From Cannabis sativa (taxonomy: Eukaryota > Streptophyta > Magnoliopsida > Rosales > Cannabaceae): a stretch of 64,000 nt of DNA. A program made the translations under genes and the position numbers. Positions 1 through 13,689 of this stretch are shown here, one piece after another. The stretch is taken from assembly GCF_029168945.1 (NCBI RefSeq), contig NC_083604.1, forward strand, positions 76,214,211 through 76,278,210. Reading direction: 5' to 3'. The notes below the pieces were generated by a model, which ran no database searches, was not told the DNA's origin, and saw only the letters and a program-made list of their open reading frames with translations. Every line of letters begins with the position of its first letter. The stretch's first letter is position 1.

Positions 1-1002
1 GTGATAATCATTGAAATTTAAAAGCATAATAGTGATTTAAATAAAAACAAAAATTACTATTATACTATTAATAAAAATGCTTATCTGGTTAAACTATTAA
101 AACATTCAAATGTAATTTAAAATAATATTTAAAATTTAAATAATTCTAAATATCAAAATTTGAAAATAGTTTTTAATTTATATTTAGGTTTACCTAACTA
201 TATGGATGCTGACCACGTGAAAACATCTAATAATTTGTTATTTATTTTTATTTAAAAAAAAAATCACCCAATAATTTTTTATAAACTAAGAATTCTGTTA
301 TACAGCCGAATAGATATGTACTCTTACAGATTTTAACATTTTTTTCACAAAAATATGGAGTTGCTATTAAGGAAAAACAAATTTTTTTTAAAAAAATAAT
401 AAGTGAAAACTTGTAAAAAAAAATTGTAAAAATATGTTTATAAAAAGTGTAATATTAAATGGATTGTGTAAATTTTCATAACTACAAGTATTTTTTACTT
501 AAAATGTATGATTTTGTTTTTCATAAATCTATTAATGATTTAATTTTATTGTTTTATTGTATTTAAGGTTAGTGGATTTTTTGGTCATTAATTTATTAAT
601 TATACTTTCCTCTTTTAAGTCCTTATTTATGATCTTTATTATTTTTACTATTTACTTTCTCATTTTTTTTATTTACATTACAGTAAGTTTTTTTATCATT
701 AATTTATTAATTATTTTTATCTGTTAAGTCTTTAGTTACAATTTATGTAATTGCTTGAGTGGTGGTTTTTTTGTATTGACCTTTAAATATGATTTAGATT
801 ATTTATGATTTTTTATTATCTTAGTTACATGATTTTCTTTCTTTTTATTTACATTACAGAAAGTTCTCTATTGTAGTTGCTCTTTTTACGAGTCAAATTG
901 TCTTTATTAATTTAAAGGTATTGGAATTATCAATATTGTTATTTTAATTATGACTAATATGGTTTTTTAGTTTTTATGGCACGTGTTTTTTGGTTTTTGT
1001 AA
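1..1002. other. AT-rich intergenic DNA, no gene seen
   Basis: No open frame with recognisable protein content, no RNA gene and no clear transposon ends were seen. The stretch is homopolymer-rich AT sequence. Confidence 0.6.
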
Positions 1003-1330
1003 GGCAATATATCTAGTTTTGTAAATGGTTTGTTTTTATTGATTTTGTAAGGCCAATGTGGCTAGTTTTTTTGTATGGCCAATGTGGCTAGTTTTCTTTG
1101 TACGGCCAATGTGGTTAGTTTTGGTTTTGTAAAGCCAGTATGACTATTTTAGTTTTGTAAGGCTAGTATGGCTAGTTTTTGGTTTTGTAAAGCTAGTATG
1201 GCTAGTTTTAATTTTGTAAGGTCAGTATGACTATTTTTAGTTTTGTAAGGCTAACATGACTAGTTTTGATTTTGTAAAGTTATTATATGGCTAGTTTAAT
1301 TTTGTAAGGTCAGTTTGGTCTAATAATAAC
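1003..1330. repeat. Degenerate minisatellite, unit about 28-32 bp
   Basis: About ten imperfect direct copies of a unit built around 'ggctagtttt' followed by 'ttttgtaaggccagtat' follow one another. Units vary by substitutions (aaggcc, aaagcc, aaggtc) and small indels, so the array is old. No coding function is apparent. Confidence 0.8.
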
Positions 1331-1499
1331 ACATCAAATGTAGTGTAATCACCGTCAGGAATGGAGATGAAAATAGATAAGTATCTACGTCAGAGAATTC
1401 TATGTGACTATTTATATAAAAGTTCATATTTTATTTTATTTTATTTATAAGGGAAATTTCATTTTTTTATTAAATATTTATTATGTATTAATTAATTTC

Positions 1500-1742
1500 T
1501 CTTTATTTTGCAGGTGTTTTACTAGTGGTTCGGAAGTGACAACTCTCAGTTTTGAGGTTTTCTTTTCTGATATTATGGTTTTATTGTCTAGCTCTCCTAG
1601 GGTATTTCTGCATGCTCTTAGGATAGACAATAAACTATTATAGATGGAAGAAAATTCTCCTCTGGTTGTGTAACTTTGTTACCTTTGTTATTTTAACCTG
1701 TATCGGTTACCCTACAAAAAAAAAAAAAAAAAAAAAAAAAAA
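1500..1742 (+). mobile_element. Possible 3' end of a non-LTR retroelement or retrocopy, with poly(A)
   Basis: A 27-base uninterrupted A run (1716-1742) follows a less AT-biased stretch of about 200 bp. This pattern fits the tail of a LINE, SINE or processed transcript. No reverse-transcriptase motif is visible and no target-site duplication was identified, so the class is uncertain. Confidence 0.35.
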
Positions 1743-2479
1743 CTTAAATTTATAAGATCATCACATTCACATTGTAGCCTAAAGTAGTATTTCATTATTT
1801 TAACATTTTATGTGTATATATAAAATTATCATACATTCAATAATAATAATAATATAAAATAAAATTATCATATTATACAATAATAATAAATCAAATCAAG
1901 ACCAAATTTGTGTAAAAACATCGACCAAAGATTTTTTTTTATTTATTTTGAACAAGATTACTCCTTTCAATCTTATTGATTCATCAGTAGATTTTTTTTA
2001 TAATTGTTGTATGTAAACTTTGGTAAAATTGGGCTTCAATTCCATCAATAATTAAAATAGTATAACCACATTAAAAGAGAAACAAAATAAATATAAAAAT
2101 CAAAAAAGGGTTATAAATAAATCAAACAAAAGATTTTTATCATTAAAACAAAGGCGTGAGGTGTGCTTCTTTTCTCCTGATCGCGAAGGTAAAGAAGACT
2201 CATCAAAAGTTTGAATCAACACCACAGAACGATGTGCGAGACAATCGCATACTCAACCAGCGGTTCAAGAAAAGGTGAATCAAGAGGATCACAAACAAAA
2301 TTCACAGATGCTCTCGATGGGAATTTTTCCCAACCAAGGAGGTGCAAGAGTACCTCGATTCTAAGAGCTTTTACTCCAGTTAAAGAATGTCGAGAATGAT
2401 CAGGACATAAATTTTAGAAACGTGCCCAACAGATGTGGTTTGATCTCTCCTCGTAGGCGAAATATGTGGGTGTTAAACT

Positions 2480-2768
2480 CTATTTTTCTCCACACTTCTC
2501 ATGAAGGATGTCCATGTATTTGCTAAGCTCGACCTTGAGGAAATTTATATTGAATCTAAATATTCAAAGACTACTATGTTGTGTATGGTTTTAGGAGAAA
2601 ATTCCCTATTAAAAATTTTCAAGGGGTTTGCAAGAAAGGTATGGGGTAATCTGGGTTTGGAGAAAGTAGTCAGAATGAACAATGACATTTTACTGGTAAA
2701 TTTCTAGGATGAAGCCTCCCGTGATTTTGTTTTGGATGTAGGGGTTGTGCAGTTCGATAATAAAGCGA
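2480..2768 (+). pseudogene. DUF4283-like fragment (LINE-associated)
   Basis: The plus frame from about 2501 reads in a pattern typical of the plant DUF4283 domain, with GFARKVWGNLGLEKVVRMN-like text followed by DEASRDFVL. That domain usually lies in ORF1-like parts of plant LINEs. A stop at 2705-2707 interrupts it, and the similarity ends abruptly at about 2768, where a different repeat begins. It is therefore a broken, truncated copy. No neighbouring endonuclease or RT domain is visible. Family membership is from memory of the motif only. Confidence 0.55.
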
Positions 2769-3452
2769 TAACGACAGTGAATCAAAAATAAAGCGATGAA
2801 ATAAGATAAATTAAAGAAAGCAAAAACATTAAAATAAAGTGAACACCAAATTTTAAAGAGGTCCAGCCCCGTAAGTATGGTAATAGCCTACTCCCCTTGT
2901 AGTTGTATTGACTTGAGAGAGAATGAACGACGTACTGTTCTTCCTCTCGAAAGCTCTTACAATTGATCTCTGAGTAACTTTCTTTCTTAGATCACTCTTT
3001 TCTCTCTTGAATGTATTTTTAAAGCAATTTTCTCGATCCTCTTGAGGTTAGGCTTCTATTTATATGGACTTAATACATGAAGAATGATTTTCTTTTTACT
3101 TATAATGAGTAAAATAAGAAACTATATTAATTCTATAATTACAATGCAAGAAATAGAAAATTAAAATGTGTTGCATTTATTCTCTGACTCAATCCCGTAA
3201 TTATAGTGATTGTCTTCGTGTCTGGAAAAAATGAGATTGATCTCTAGAATCGCTATCTTTCATGCTTCACTCAACATAAGCATGTATGCATCTTGGACGA
3301 ACATCTTCTCAACCATCTTGCTCGGATGTCTGAATGTCACAGAAGCTGAGTAGTCAGTCATGGGATACTTTCCTCAGTCCAGGTATCGAAAATATGGGAC
3401 ACGTTTCATCCATTCCTATTGCCATGTCATGGTGCAAAAATTTAAGATAACA
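2769..3452 (+). repeat. Probable LTR of a decayed retroelement
   Basis: The segment interrupts the DUF4283 remnant. It contains a 'gaggtccagccccgtaag' block and ends '...gataaca' just before 'tttgcccctaaatctgagc'. Similar phrasing closes the segment at 10885-11640 ('tgccacgt' ... 'caacatttcc'). It is followed by the degenerate coding region at 4310-6235, as expected for a 5' LTR. No matching second LTR was found in the window. Confidence 0.35.
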
Positions 3453-4309
3453 TTTGCCCCTAAATCTGAGCAGAACCTTCCTTGTCGCACATGGACTTCA
3501 CTCAGCCTGGAGTCTTGTCCGGATGGGTGACGCGTGTCCTTGATGTCCGACGATGATCCGATGTGACTCTGACTGTGGGTCTCTTCAATAATCGTCCATT
3601 TAATGCTAATTGACAGTTGTACCTCGAATTAAGGTTCGATACTTGTGTGTGCTTGACGGTTACACTCCCTGTAATGAGTGCGTAACGTATACTTTTAGGG
3701 AGAAATTAAAAATAAATTGAATTTTGAAATGATTAATTCTTTTTTCATACTACTTATAAATATGATCAAAGACCCCTGGTAATCCTTTTAGCCTTTTTAA
3801 CTCGTAAACACCAGAGCAAAAGATCTCTAGCCAAATTTCTTCCCAAATCCTTTGAGGAATTCATAGGAAAACTTCTGACAATTCTATCTGAGTAAAGCAA
3901 GAAAGCTTCAAATCAGTGAATAAGTTCTTCATTTCTTTCTTTTACACATTTGCAATGAAATGCATGTATAATTTCTGAATTTTTTGCTATGAATCTCGCT
4001 TGTTCTTAAACTGTTCTAGGTTAACGATAGAATACCTAAGTTTAGGACTTAAAAATCTCATTTATGCTTAACCATAACATTTGATTATCTGACTGCGCTT
4101 TGAATTTGACCTAACAACGTACATTTCCATTCATCCATAAGATTTTAGTGAAAATCGGATTTTAATTTGAAGTTTTGAACTTTTGGGATTAAAAAATCTA
4201 TTTCTAGGTGAAACTTTCGCTTTTGATTTCTCAATCGAAACTAGTCGGTATATACAATCTGTTTTTCATTCGTCACTTCGACCAACTCTCACTCTCTTGT
4301 CCCCTACCT
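3453..4309 (+). other. Leader-like non-coding stretch between probable LTR and degenerate ORF
   Basis: No conserved coding content was seen. Its position between the probable LTR and the degenerate gag-like pseudogene suggests the untranslated leader of the same decayed element. Confidence 0.3.
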
Positions 4310-6235
<1,926 letters not shown>

Positions 6236-7329
6236 TGTAGTCATTAGTCAATATTGATCAATCATCACTTCAATAAAATGAAGTCAAAATTATCTTCGGT
6301 ACAAAAGTCAATATTTTGATCCTGTTCCTATGTGTGTGTTATAAACACAATAGTAATTATAAAAATATGAATAAGGTAATGAAAAGTTAAGCACACAAGA
6401 CAAAATATATCATATTTAACATTTGTATATTTCTATCCAAAAAAGAAATCTGTGTTGTGTATGTTTGAAATAGTCAAAATAATATTCCATATGATGTGAT
6501 CACGCAAGGGTGTCTTAAAACATAAGCTAAAGTCATACCCTACTCACCGACACCCTTTAAACAAACAAACATTTACATATACATCCGTTTGTTTTATTTT
6601 GGAAACTAGTACTTACCACATTTTCAATAACATATACTTTATACAAACTAGGTTCCTTATAATTTTTGCTCAATTTATTATGACGTATGCATTATTATTG
6701 TGGTTTCTTGATTCTTTTATTTCATTAAATAGTCCTTTAAATATTTAATTATAATATTATTATAAAATGATCATTCAGTTAAATTTTAGCATACGTTACT
6801 AATAAAATATTGATGTGATTTATTATTAGTCTACTATCATATTAACGCTAAATATTTACATCAGTATTATGATTGTCAAAAGTGACACAAAACTTAATAG
6901 AAAAGATTATTTTACAAGACTAGAAATAATTCGAGAATTATTAACAAAAACCCAAAATAACTATATAATCAATCTCAAGAAAATAATTGAAAGTGATATA
7001 TAAATATTATTCTAGAATTGCATTTGTTTAATGTTTTATAATATATATTTGTTTTTTTTTTTTGGAAAATAATATACATTTGTTTGATGTATTATTTTGA
7101 TTAAAACATAACATATTTTAATCTAACATATTTAATTTTTTAATATAAATAAAAACCGACCAATAAAGCATACCCCATTACATCTTTCCCTCTGTTGAAT
7201 ATATTTATTTAAGATTATATATCATATCATCATAGAAGCAAATCGTATCGGGTACAGGGATAACGGGACCACATTTATAGTTCATATCCTTTAAAAAAAA
7301 AGGTGTAATATCTCTTATTTCACCATTTA
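6236..7329. other. AT-rich intergenic DNA, no gene seen
   Basis: Nothing coding, no RNA gene and no clear repeat boundaries were seen in this stretch. Confidence 0.55.
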
Positions 7330-7997
7330 TGAAAATTTTTAATTTAGTTTTTTTAACTGTACATTTTAGTTATTTAAGATATTTTGTGAAATTTTAAAAA
7401 ATTCAAAATAATTTACAATATAAAATAATGTGTTCAAAGAATCTATTTTACACGCGTATAAAATAATAAAATCACACGTGCAGCAGATTATTTAAACTTT
7501 ATTTTCGGCATGTTAACTTTCTCCAAAAAAAAAATCTCAAAATTTTGCAAAATATCTAACAAAAAACATATAATCATTATATATTAGAGGAAAAAATTTC
7601 AATGCACTGGGTGCACTGATCTACTTATACATTTTTATTTATTTTAGCATTGAGAATAATTTCTTAGTCTAATTTTTTCTGTACGTTATAATTATTTAAA
7701 ATATTTTATAAAATTTTAATAAATTTAGAAAAATTTAACATGTCAAAAATCAGGTTCAAACAGTCTATCGCATACATGACTATTTTATTTTTTATACGCG
7801 TGTGAAATAGACAGCTTGAAAATTACTTTTATATTGTAAATTATTCTAAATTTTTCAAAATTTGTAGCAGATTTTAAATAATTATAGCATACACAATTAT
7901 GAAAAAAAAAATTAGATTAAAAAATTCTCCTACATGTTGAAACCGAAACAGATAAGGGGTGCATCAATATCAATGTATCTCTTTTAGGAGTGCATTG
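7330..7997. mobile_element. MITE-like elements (one copy 7600-7997 plus a partial copy)
   Basis: The copy at 7600-7997 has short inverted ends: 'caatgcact' on the left and 'agtgcattg' on the right. The interior (ttataattatttaaaatatttta, acgcgtgtgaaatag) is repeated in diverged form just upstream (about 7330-7570) and again at 8708-9332. This shows a local cluster of one non-coding family. No clean target-site duplication was found, so the superfamily is unassigned. Confidence 0.5.
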
Positions 7998-8139
7998 TGG
8001 AAGGGAAATTTAGAATAATACCTAATACTTTTCCCCTAAACATATAACATGTAATATTTATGGGATATGACACATTTTACAATATTCCTAAAATACCCTC
8101 ATTTACATTATCCCCTATCCCCTCTCTTCTTCTCTCTTT

Positions 8140-8330
8140 CTTCATACCCATCGGACCCCAATTGGGGTTCCCATCAGACCCGTCGGACCCAAAAGTTTTT
8201 CCAGTACATGCATCAGACCCCCATCAGGATCCCATCGGACCCGTCGGACCCAAAAACTAAATTTTTTCGCACATGCATCGGACCCCCATCGGACCCCATT
8301 GGGCCATCGTCTTCCCCAAATCGTAGATCT
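8140..8330. repeat. GC-rich short tandem repeats based on 'catcggaccc'
   Basis: The words catcggaccc, cgtcggaccc and ccatcagaccc recur at irregular 10-40 bp spacing in an otherwise AT-rich area. Two larger units are also repeated (each with 'gtcggacccaaaa' and 'acatgcatcggaccc'-like ends). Open frames on both strands here are by-products of the repeat and lack protein-like composition. Confidence 0.6.
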
Positions 8331-8707
8331 GAACCTTGGACATTGTTGGGCACCGTTCGAGTCTCCTCCGTGTCGAAGTGGGTCTCCTCCGTGACGCAAT
8401 GATGAGGGTCAGAATGGTGGGTGTGGGTCTCGGTCGGGGTGGTTTGTCGAAGTGGGTTGTGTGGGGGATTGTGCGATGTGAGTTCGGGCGAAGGGGAAGA
8501 GGCAGAGAGAGTTTGAGGGAAGGAGAGAGAAAGGGTTTGAGTTTTTGAGAGGAGTATTTTTGGGGTTTTGGAAAATTGGTCATATGTTTTTAATGTTGAA
8601 AAGTATTAGTTTAGGGAAAAAATTATCCCCTAATGCATGCATAGAAATTCAAATTTCCCTTGTGAAATCACCCTATATTATATATTACATACACTTCATA
8701 GTTTGAT
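8331..8707. other. GC-richer unique stretch, no supported gene
   Basis: Short frames exist on both strands, but none has a recognisable domain, and they overlap each other. The purine-rich part (8480-8540, gagaga type) resembles a 5' leader on the opposite strand, but no gene follows. Confidence 0.4.
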
Positions 8708-9332
8708 GAGTATTGCACCCCCTTAAAAGTGATGCATTGATTCACTATTTATCTGCTCAACACCGAGAAGAATTTTTTAGTCCAATTTTCGTCATATTCC
8801 TATACACAGGGCCGACCCTGAGCATAGGCGAGCTAGGCCTGTGCCTAGGGCCCACCTAGCTAGGGGCCCAAAAAAAATTTATCGCCTTTTAAAATTACAC
8901 ATTTTTTTTTATCAATTTTGAAAAATACCCAATTTTTTTCTAAATGAGGGCCCAAAAATATTTTTTTCCCTATAGCCCACTAAATTTCAAGGCCGGCCCT
9001 GCCTATACAGTTATAATTATGTAAATTATGTAAGACATTTTTTAAATTTTGAGGAATTTAAAATAATTTACAATATAAAAAATAATATTCAAATAGTTTA
9101 TTTCACACACGTAAAAAATAAAATAGCCATGCGTACTAAAGACGGTTTGAACCCAATTTTTGAAGTATTAAATTTTTTTTTAAATTTTTCAAAATTTTAC
9201 AAAATATCATAAATAACGATAACGTATACGATCATAACAATAAAACAAACTAAAAACTTTTAGTGAAACCAAAACAAATAAAAATATATTAATATACTCC
9301 TTTTAAGACTTTGTATTGTAAAATTTTCCAAC
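8708..9332. mobile_element. MITE copy related to 7600-7997, split by a hAT MITE
   Basis: It begins 'tattgcacccccttaaaag' and ends 'ctccttttaagactttg', an imperfect inverted pair. The interior shares the 'ttataattatgtaaa', 'aatttacaatata' and 'cacacgtaaaaaa'-type phrases with the copy at 7600-7997. The copy was later interrupted by the hAT-type element at 8807-9001. Confidence 0.5.
8807..9001. mobile_element. hAT-type MITE with 8-bp target duplication
   Basis: The terminal inverted repeats are 'cagggccgacc' (left) and the complement of 'ggccggccctg' (right). The element is flanked by a perfect 8-bp direct repeat 'cctataca' (8799-8806 and 9002-9009), the size hAT transposases make. It is 195 bp, non-coding, and nested inside another MITE. 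Confidence 0.9.
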
Positions 9333-10455
9333 TTTTATAACAGTAGCACAATGATTAAGTTGGATGCAATCCCAACTCGAACAATGATCATACTATAATC
9401 TCGATTGGCAATTTATAATATAATGCCTTTTTTCCATCATCGAGTGATCATAAATCGATCACAGGCTACCCCAGTTGTGATTGATTAATTCAGCTACGCT
9501 GTTATTAATTAATTCTAATCAAATTTTATTATGAAGGGCACCACGTTTATTAGAAGTGTGCATAAATTAATTTAATTTAATGATAATTGGTCGATCTAAT
9601 TATAACTAATCGTTAAATATTAAATGTCTAATTATAATCGCATTAGATTAGATGTTATTTTTGAATATTTAATTGGATTCATTACCACAAATATTAGAAT
9701 TCGCGACGGTCTTAAAATCGATTCTTTTCGAGGACTATTATAAAAAAAAATTAAGTAACTATTTAAAACTGTGTCGGGAAAAATTTAGTATTCCTGACGG
9801 TTTAAAATCGTAGTAAACAAAATAGACGATATTTTTTAATAAAATTCGATTTTTTAATGGACCCTTATAACGACAGTATTAAAAAATCGTCACCTACTTC
9901 TCGCCACATTTTTCACGTGCCCACCTATATTTTTTTTTTTTTATTATATTTCTCACATGTCCACCTATTTCTTCTCTATTTCCCACACCCTAAAACAAAA
10001 AAATTCTCTCCAAAACTCCACACACGCCTCCGCACCATCGCCCTCCTCTCTCGCCGTCTTCGTCCCTCTCTCAATCTCTCTTTCTTCTCGTCTCTCTCGT
10101 CTATCGATCTCGTCTATCTAATATATTAATAAAAAAAATTCGAATAAACTTAAAAATATTGAATGTGGTACAATAAACATATCTAATGTTTATGGTTATG
10201 GTTAATAGAAAAATAATAATTATTAAAAGCTTCAAATATTTTTTATTGATCATTTTATGTTCTCCAATTATTTCATTCTTTTCTATTTTGTTTTTTCTTC
10301 CTTTCATATATATTTGAAATTTTAACCCCAAAAGGCCACTATATTATATATAATATAAATCAAATATAATTATATATATAAATATTAAATATAATAAAAC
10401 ACAAGGAAAACTAATTAATTTCAACACACATGGGCATATTATAATTGTTTTTTTT
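9333..10455. other. AT-rich intergenic DNA with a possible transposon scrap
   Basis: No gene was recognised. Around 9690-9900 the phrases 'gcgacggtcttaaaatcg', 'ctgacggtttaaaatcg' and 'acgacagtattaaaaaatcg' recur, as in subterminal repeats of CACTA-like elements, but no ends were found. A pyrimidine-rich tract lies at about 10000-10110. Confidence 0.4.
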
Positions 10456-10828
10456 TTGATAAATTTCATTTTGGATCTCGTGTTTTGTAAAAGTTATTAA
10501 TTGGACATTCTATTTTGTTAAATGACAAAATAGATATTTTATTTTCTAAAATTATACAAATAAGACATTGAACTGATTTTTTGTCAAAATAAAACTTAAT
10601 AATAATCTGATTTAGAGATGTTATGACAAAACTAATTATATTTTTTGTATCTGTGTTAGAAATTGTCTTAAAATTAATTATTTTAAAAAATAAAATTGTT
10701 GAAAATTGAGCACAGGATCCTATTTTTACTATTTAACAAAACAAAGGGTCTATTTTGTCATTTAACAAAATAGAAAGTCCAATTAATAACTTTTGCAAAA
10801 CACAGGGTCCAAAATAGTATTTACCCAT
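10456..10828. mobile_element. Long-TIR MITE (fold-back element)
   Basis: The first and last ~90-100 bp are reverse complements. The arm containing 'tgttttgtaaaagttatt' (10481-10498) is mirrored by 'aataacttttgcaaaaca' near 10785-10803, and the 'attttgttaaatgacaaaat' segment is mirrored too. The RNA could fold into a long hairpin. No coding content. Confidence 0.75.
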
Positions 10829-10884
10829 TTTTTTTTATAACAAATAATATTGCATGTTTCTTGTTGACCAAGGTTTTCGGCAAC

Positions 10885-11640
10885 CAATTAAATAATAGAA
10901 TGAGAAGAGCTGTACGAAGTTTAATGCAGATAGTTTAATGCAGATGATTTTTACGTGGTTGAGACATTAATGAGCCTTAGTCCACGAGTCTTTGTTATTT
11001 ATGAGAGTATTTTTACAGAGAATGTTCTTGGTGAATCCCTCTCTCTTCTTTACTCCCTTCGATTCCTTAATTAATCGATCGACCCCTTTTCCATTATGTC
11101 TATGGGGTATTAGTGTTTTTCGGGGGATCCCTAGAAAGGGATCACTTGTCTTTTTGTATTAACCTCTTAGGGGCACAAATTCCTAATAGATACAAAATAG
11201 AAAATACATGACCTATACCGTAGGTATCTTAGGGATTAGGTGGATACAATCCTTTATCTTTTCTTGATTGATGTGAGTTCTCATAATGTAGTTGTTGAGT
11301 CTATACTCGTCGATTGTTGTGTTATCACCGTAAAAAGGGCTTACGCCATCTGTCAAATCCTTTTATGGAGGTTCTGATAGGTTTCCCCCCATGCAGCATT
11401 AAATGCGAAGTGACTGTTCGAACAATCCCTTTCCTTCCCGGAGAATGCTTTGTTACAGTCCTAGCCTTTCAGAGAGTAAAGGCGTGTCTCATGCTCTTCT
11501 CCAGGAGGCTCACTCCATGAGGTGCACATTCCTGCTTAAGACTTAATTGATTTTCGTGGGTAGACCCTTTTTTAGGTCCACGTGTCACCCTCAGCCGCTG
11601 CCACGTATTTTGGAAAAAATCTGAAGCAACATTTCCTTTT
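10885..11640 (+). repeat. Probable solo or truncated LTR
   Basis: The segment carries 'ttttacgtggttgagac' and 'ccttagtccacgagtc' and ends 'ctgaagcaacatttcc', a pattern similar to the probable LTR at 2769-3452. No partner LTR, primer-binding site or coding region lies next to it. The short open frame at 11314-11520 has no recognisable domain. Confidence 0.35.
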
Positions 11641-13440
11641 TAAAATATACTACACATTAATTATTTTATTCTAAAACTCAACCATTGTCAAACAAATTTA
11701 ATTAAAAATAATTATGATTAATATTTTCGGTCTTTAAAATTTTTACATTACCAAATTTTAGTTCTTCTATCATATTTTATTAAATTAATTTATCGTTTAA
11801 CTAGTGATACAGTAGATGGCGTACAATTGATAATTAAATGAATATAAATTAAATACATTTTTTTTTACTTTAATAATTAAAAAATTAAAAACAAAATATA
11901 AATAATTATAAAAAAGAAAAAAAAATTATTCTATTATTCAAAGGTGAACAATATTTAATTTATATCCATTTTAAGAACTATCATTTATTTCACGATATTA
12001 TTGAATAAAATGTGATAAAAAAATTATATTATTATAAATTAAATGTTATATTTTAAAAAATATATTATTAATAATTAAGATACTATAAAGAATACAATAT
12101 ATAATAGTGTAAAAAATTGAAGACCAAAAATATTAAATTATTCTTTAATTAATTAACAATCTATTCGATCTCTCTTACTCGACAAAAATTTAAAATAAAA
12201 ACGAAGAGAATAACCATACATAACGAATAATTTATGAGATTATGATATCACCTCACAAGTAATGAAATCTTATTATTCTCATTGCCCATGTTTCCAAACA
12301 GTACCAAAATACAATTAAAATAGCTATATATATTTATGTTTTTTATTATTATTATTATTACATAAAATATCCAAAGACATTAAATGAGGCACTAATGTTT
12401 TATACATATCTCTTAGACTGTAATAATATTATATTTATTTTAAATAGTATTTCCTTTTAGCTTTAGGGCATGGGTACGATTTGCCAATTTGAACAGCGAG
12501 AAAAAAAAAAAAAGCAGATGTTTCTTGTTGCAATATAAATATAATGTAGGCTATTTGGTCAAACTAATTAATATTAATAATTCTAAAATCATTTACCATA
12601 TCATAAGCTAATTTTTAATAAGTTTTATTAAAATAATATTCATTATTTATAACCCGCCATTATGTCGTGCCTAACTATATTTTTTCCAACTTTTCAACCC
12701 ATCTTTTCTTATTAAAAAAAATAATTAACCAATCTAAATAGGATTTATTTACTTATATAAAAAACACAGAGATTTTTTTATACCCTATATTTATTTTGAA
12801 AAATTAATTTAGAAAATTATAATCCAAAAATTTTGCTTGAAAATTAAATTGAAGTGTTTTGTAAAACTGAGGGGTTAGGCTAGGTTTTTGTTAAATAATA
12901 ATAATAATAAAAATAGATAAAATAGTATTATAATATATATATTTTTAATGTTTATATGAAGATTTGTTTGTTTCATGTATTTTTATAAAAAGTAGACAAT
13001 CAATCAAACATTTGATTCATAAAATAGTTATTTTCCTTCAACGTTGATTTTTTTTTTTCCTTTTTGGACAAGTCTTCAAACATATTAACCTTTTTGGGAT
13101 AATAACATGGAAGAAAAAAATAATTATTTTTTTGATTTCATTCTTGTTTTATTGTATTTTATAATATTATAGAATGATTTTTATTCGGTTGCAAAGGAAA
13201 ATATCTTATATATTGTAGAGTTACTATTCATTTAAAAATAAAAAATAAAGAGAATTTTAATGCAAGAATTATTTTTTATAAATTTGTTAGGTACATAATA
13301 AATTTTATTCAATCCCATTTCATTTTTAAATTCTGATTTTCCTAAATTATTATTACTATAATAATTATTTTAACATATATAATAGAACTCCCCAACCAAA
13401 TTCATCAAAATCACATATTGTAAACATGCCAACGTAAAAT
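11641..13440. other. AT-rich upstream region, no gene seen
   Basis: No gene, RNA or transposon boundary was recognised. It separates the repeat cluster from the ELO-like gene and may hold distal regulatory DNA, but nothing specific can be pointed to. Confidence 0.5.
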
Positions 13441-13689
13441 GATGAGCCTAAGAACACGTATAACCAATGAAAAGAAAACACGTGTACCCATAAAAGTAGT
13501 TAAATATTTTCATATGTTAATTCTCACCAGTCATTCTCTTCCGCCCAATTTAGTCCATTCTCTCTCTCATTTTCTCTATCTCTCTCTTCTTTTTATTCAA
13601 AAGATTTTTTTTGTTTGAAACATTTTCTTTTGTTCTTTCAATAATCAATTGATGTGATCAAACCATACAATTTATCTCCACCGTCAGAT
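13441..13689 (+). promoter_or_regulatory. Putative promoter and 5' leader of the ELO-like gene
   Basis: The 250 bp before the start codon contain a G-box-type core 'cacgtg' (about 13480-13485) within 'aacacgtgtaccc' and a related 'aacacgtataacc' 30 bp upstream. A pyrimidine-rich leader (tctctctct type, 13558-13600) follows, as is common in plant 5' UTRs. No convincing TATA box was identified. Function is inferred from position and motif only. Confidence 0.4.

Noticed and set aside
8060..8583. Overlapping open frames on both strands in the 'ggaccc' repeat zone
   Set aside because: Frames on opposite strands overlap fully, have proline/serine repeat composition and no domain; they result from GC-rich repeats lacking stops.
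13654..13689. Longer N-terminus for the ELO-like protein (12 more codons)
   Set aside because: The upstream extension would need a GTG start; the first ATG in frame is at 13690 and it fits the family's N-terminus.
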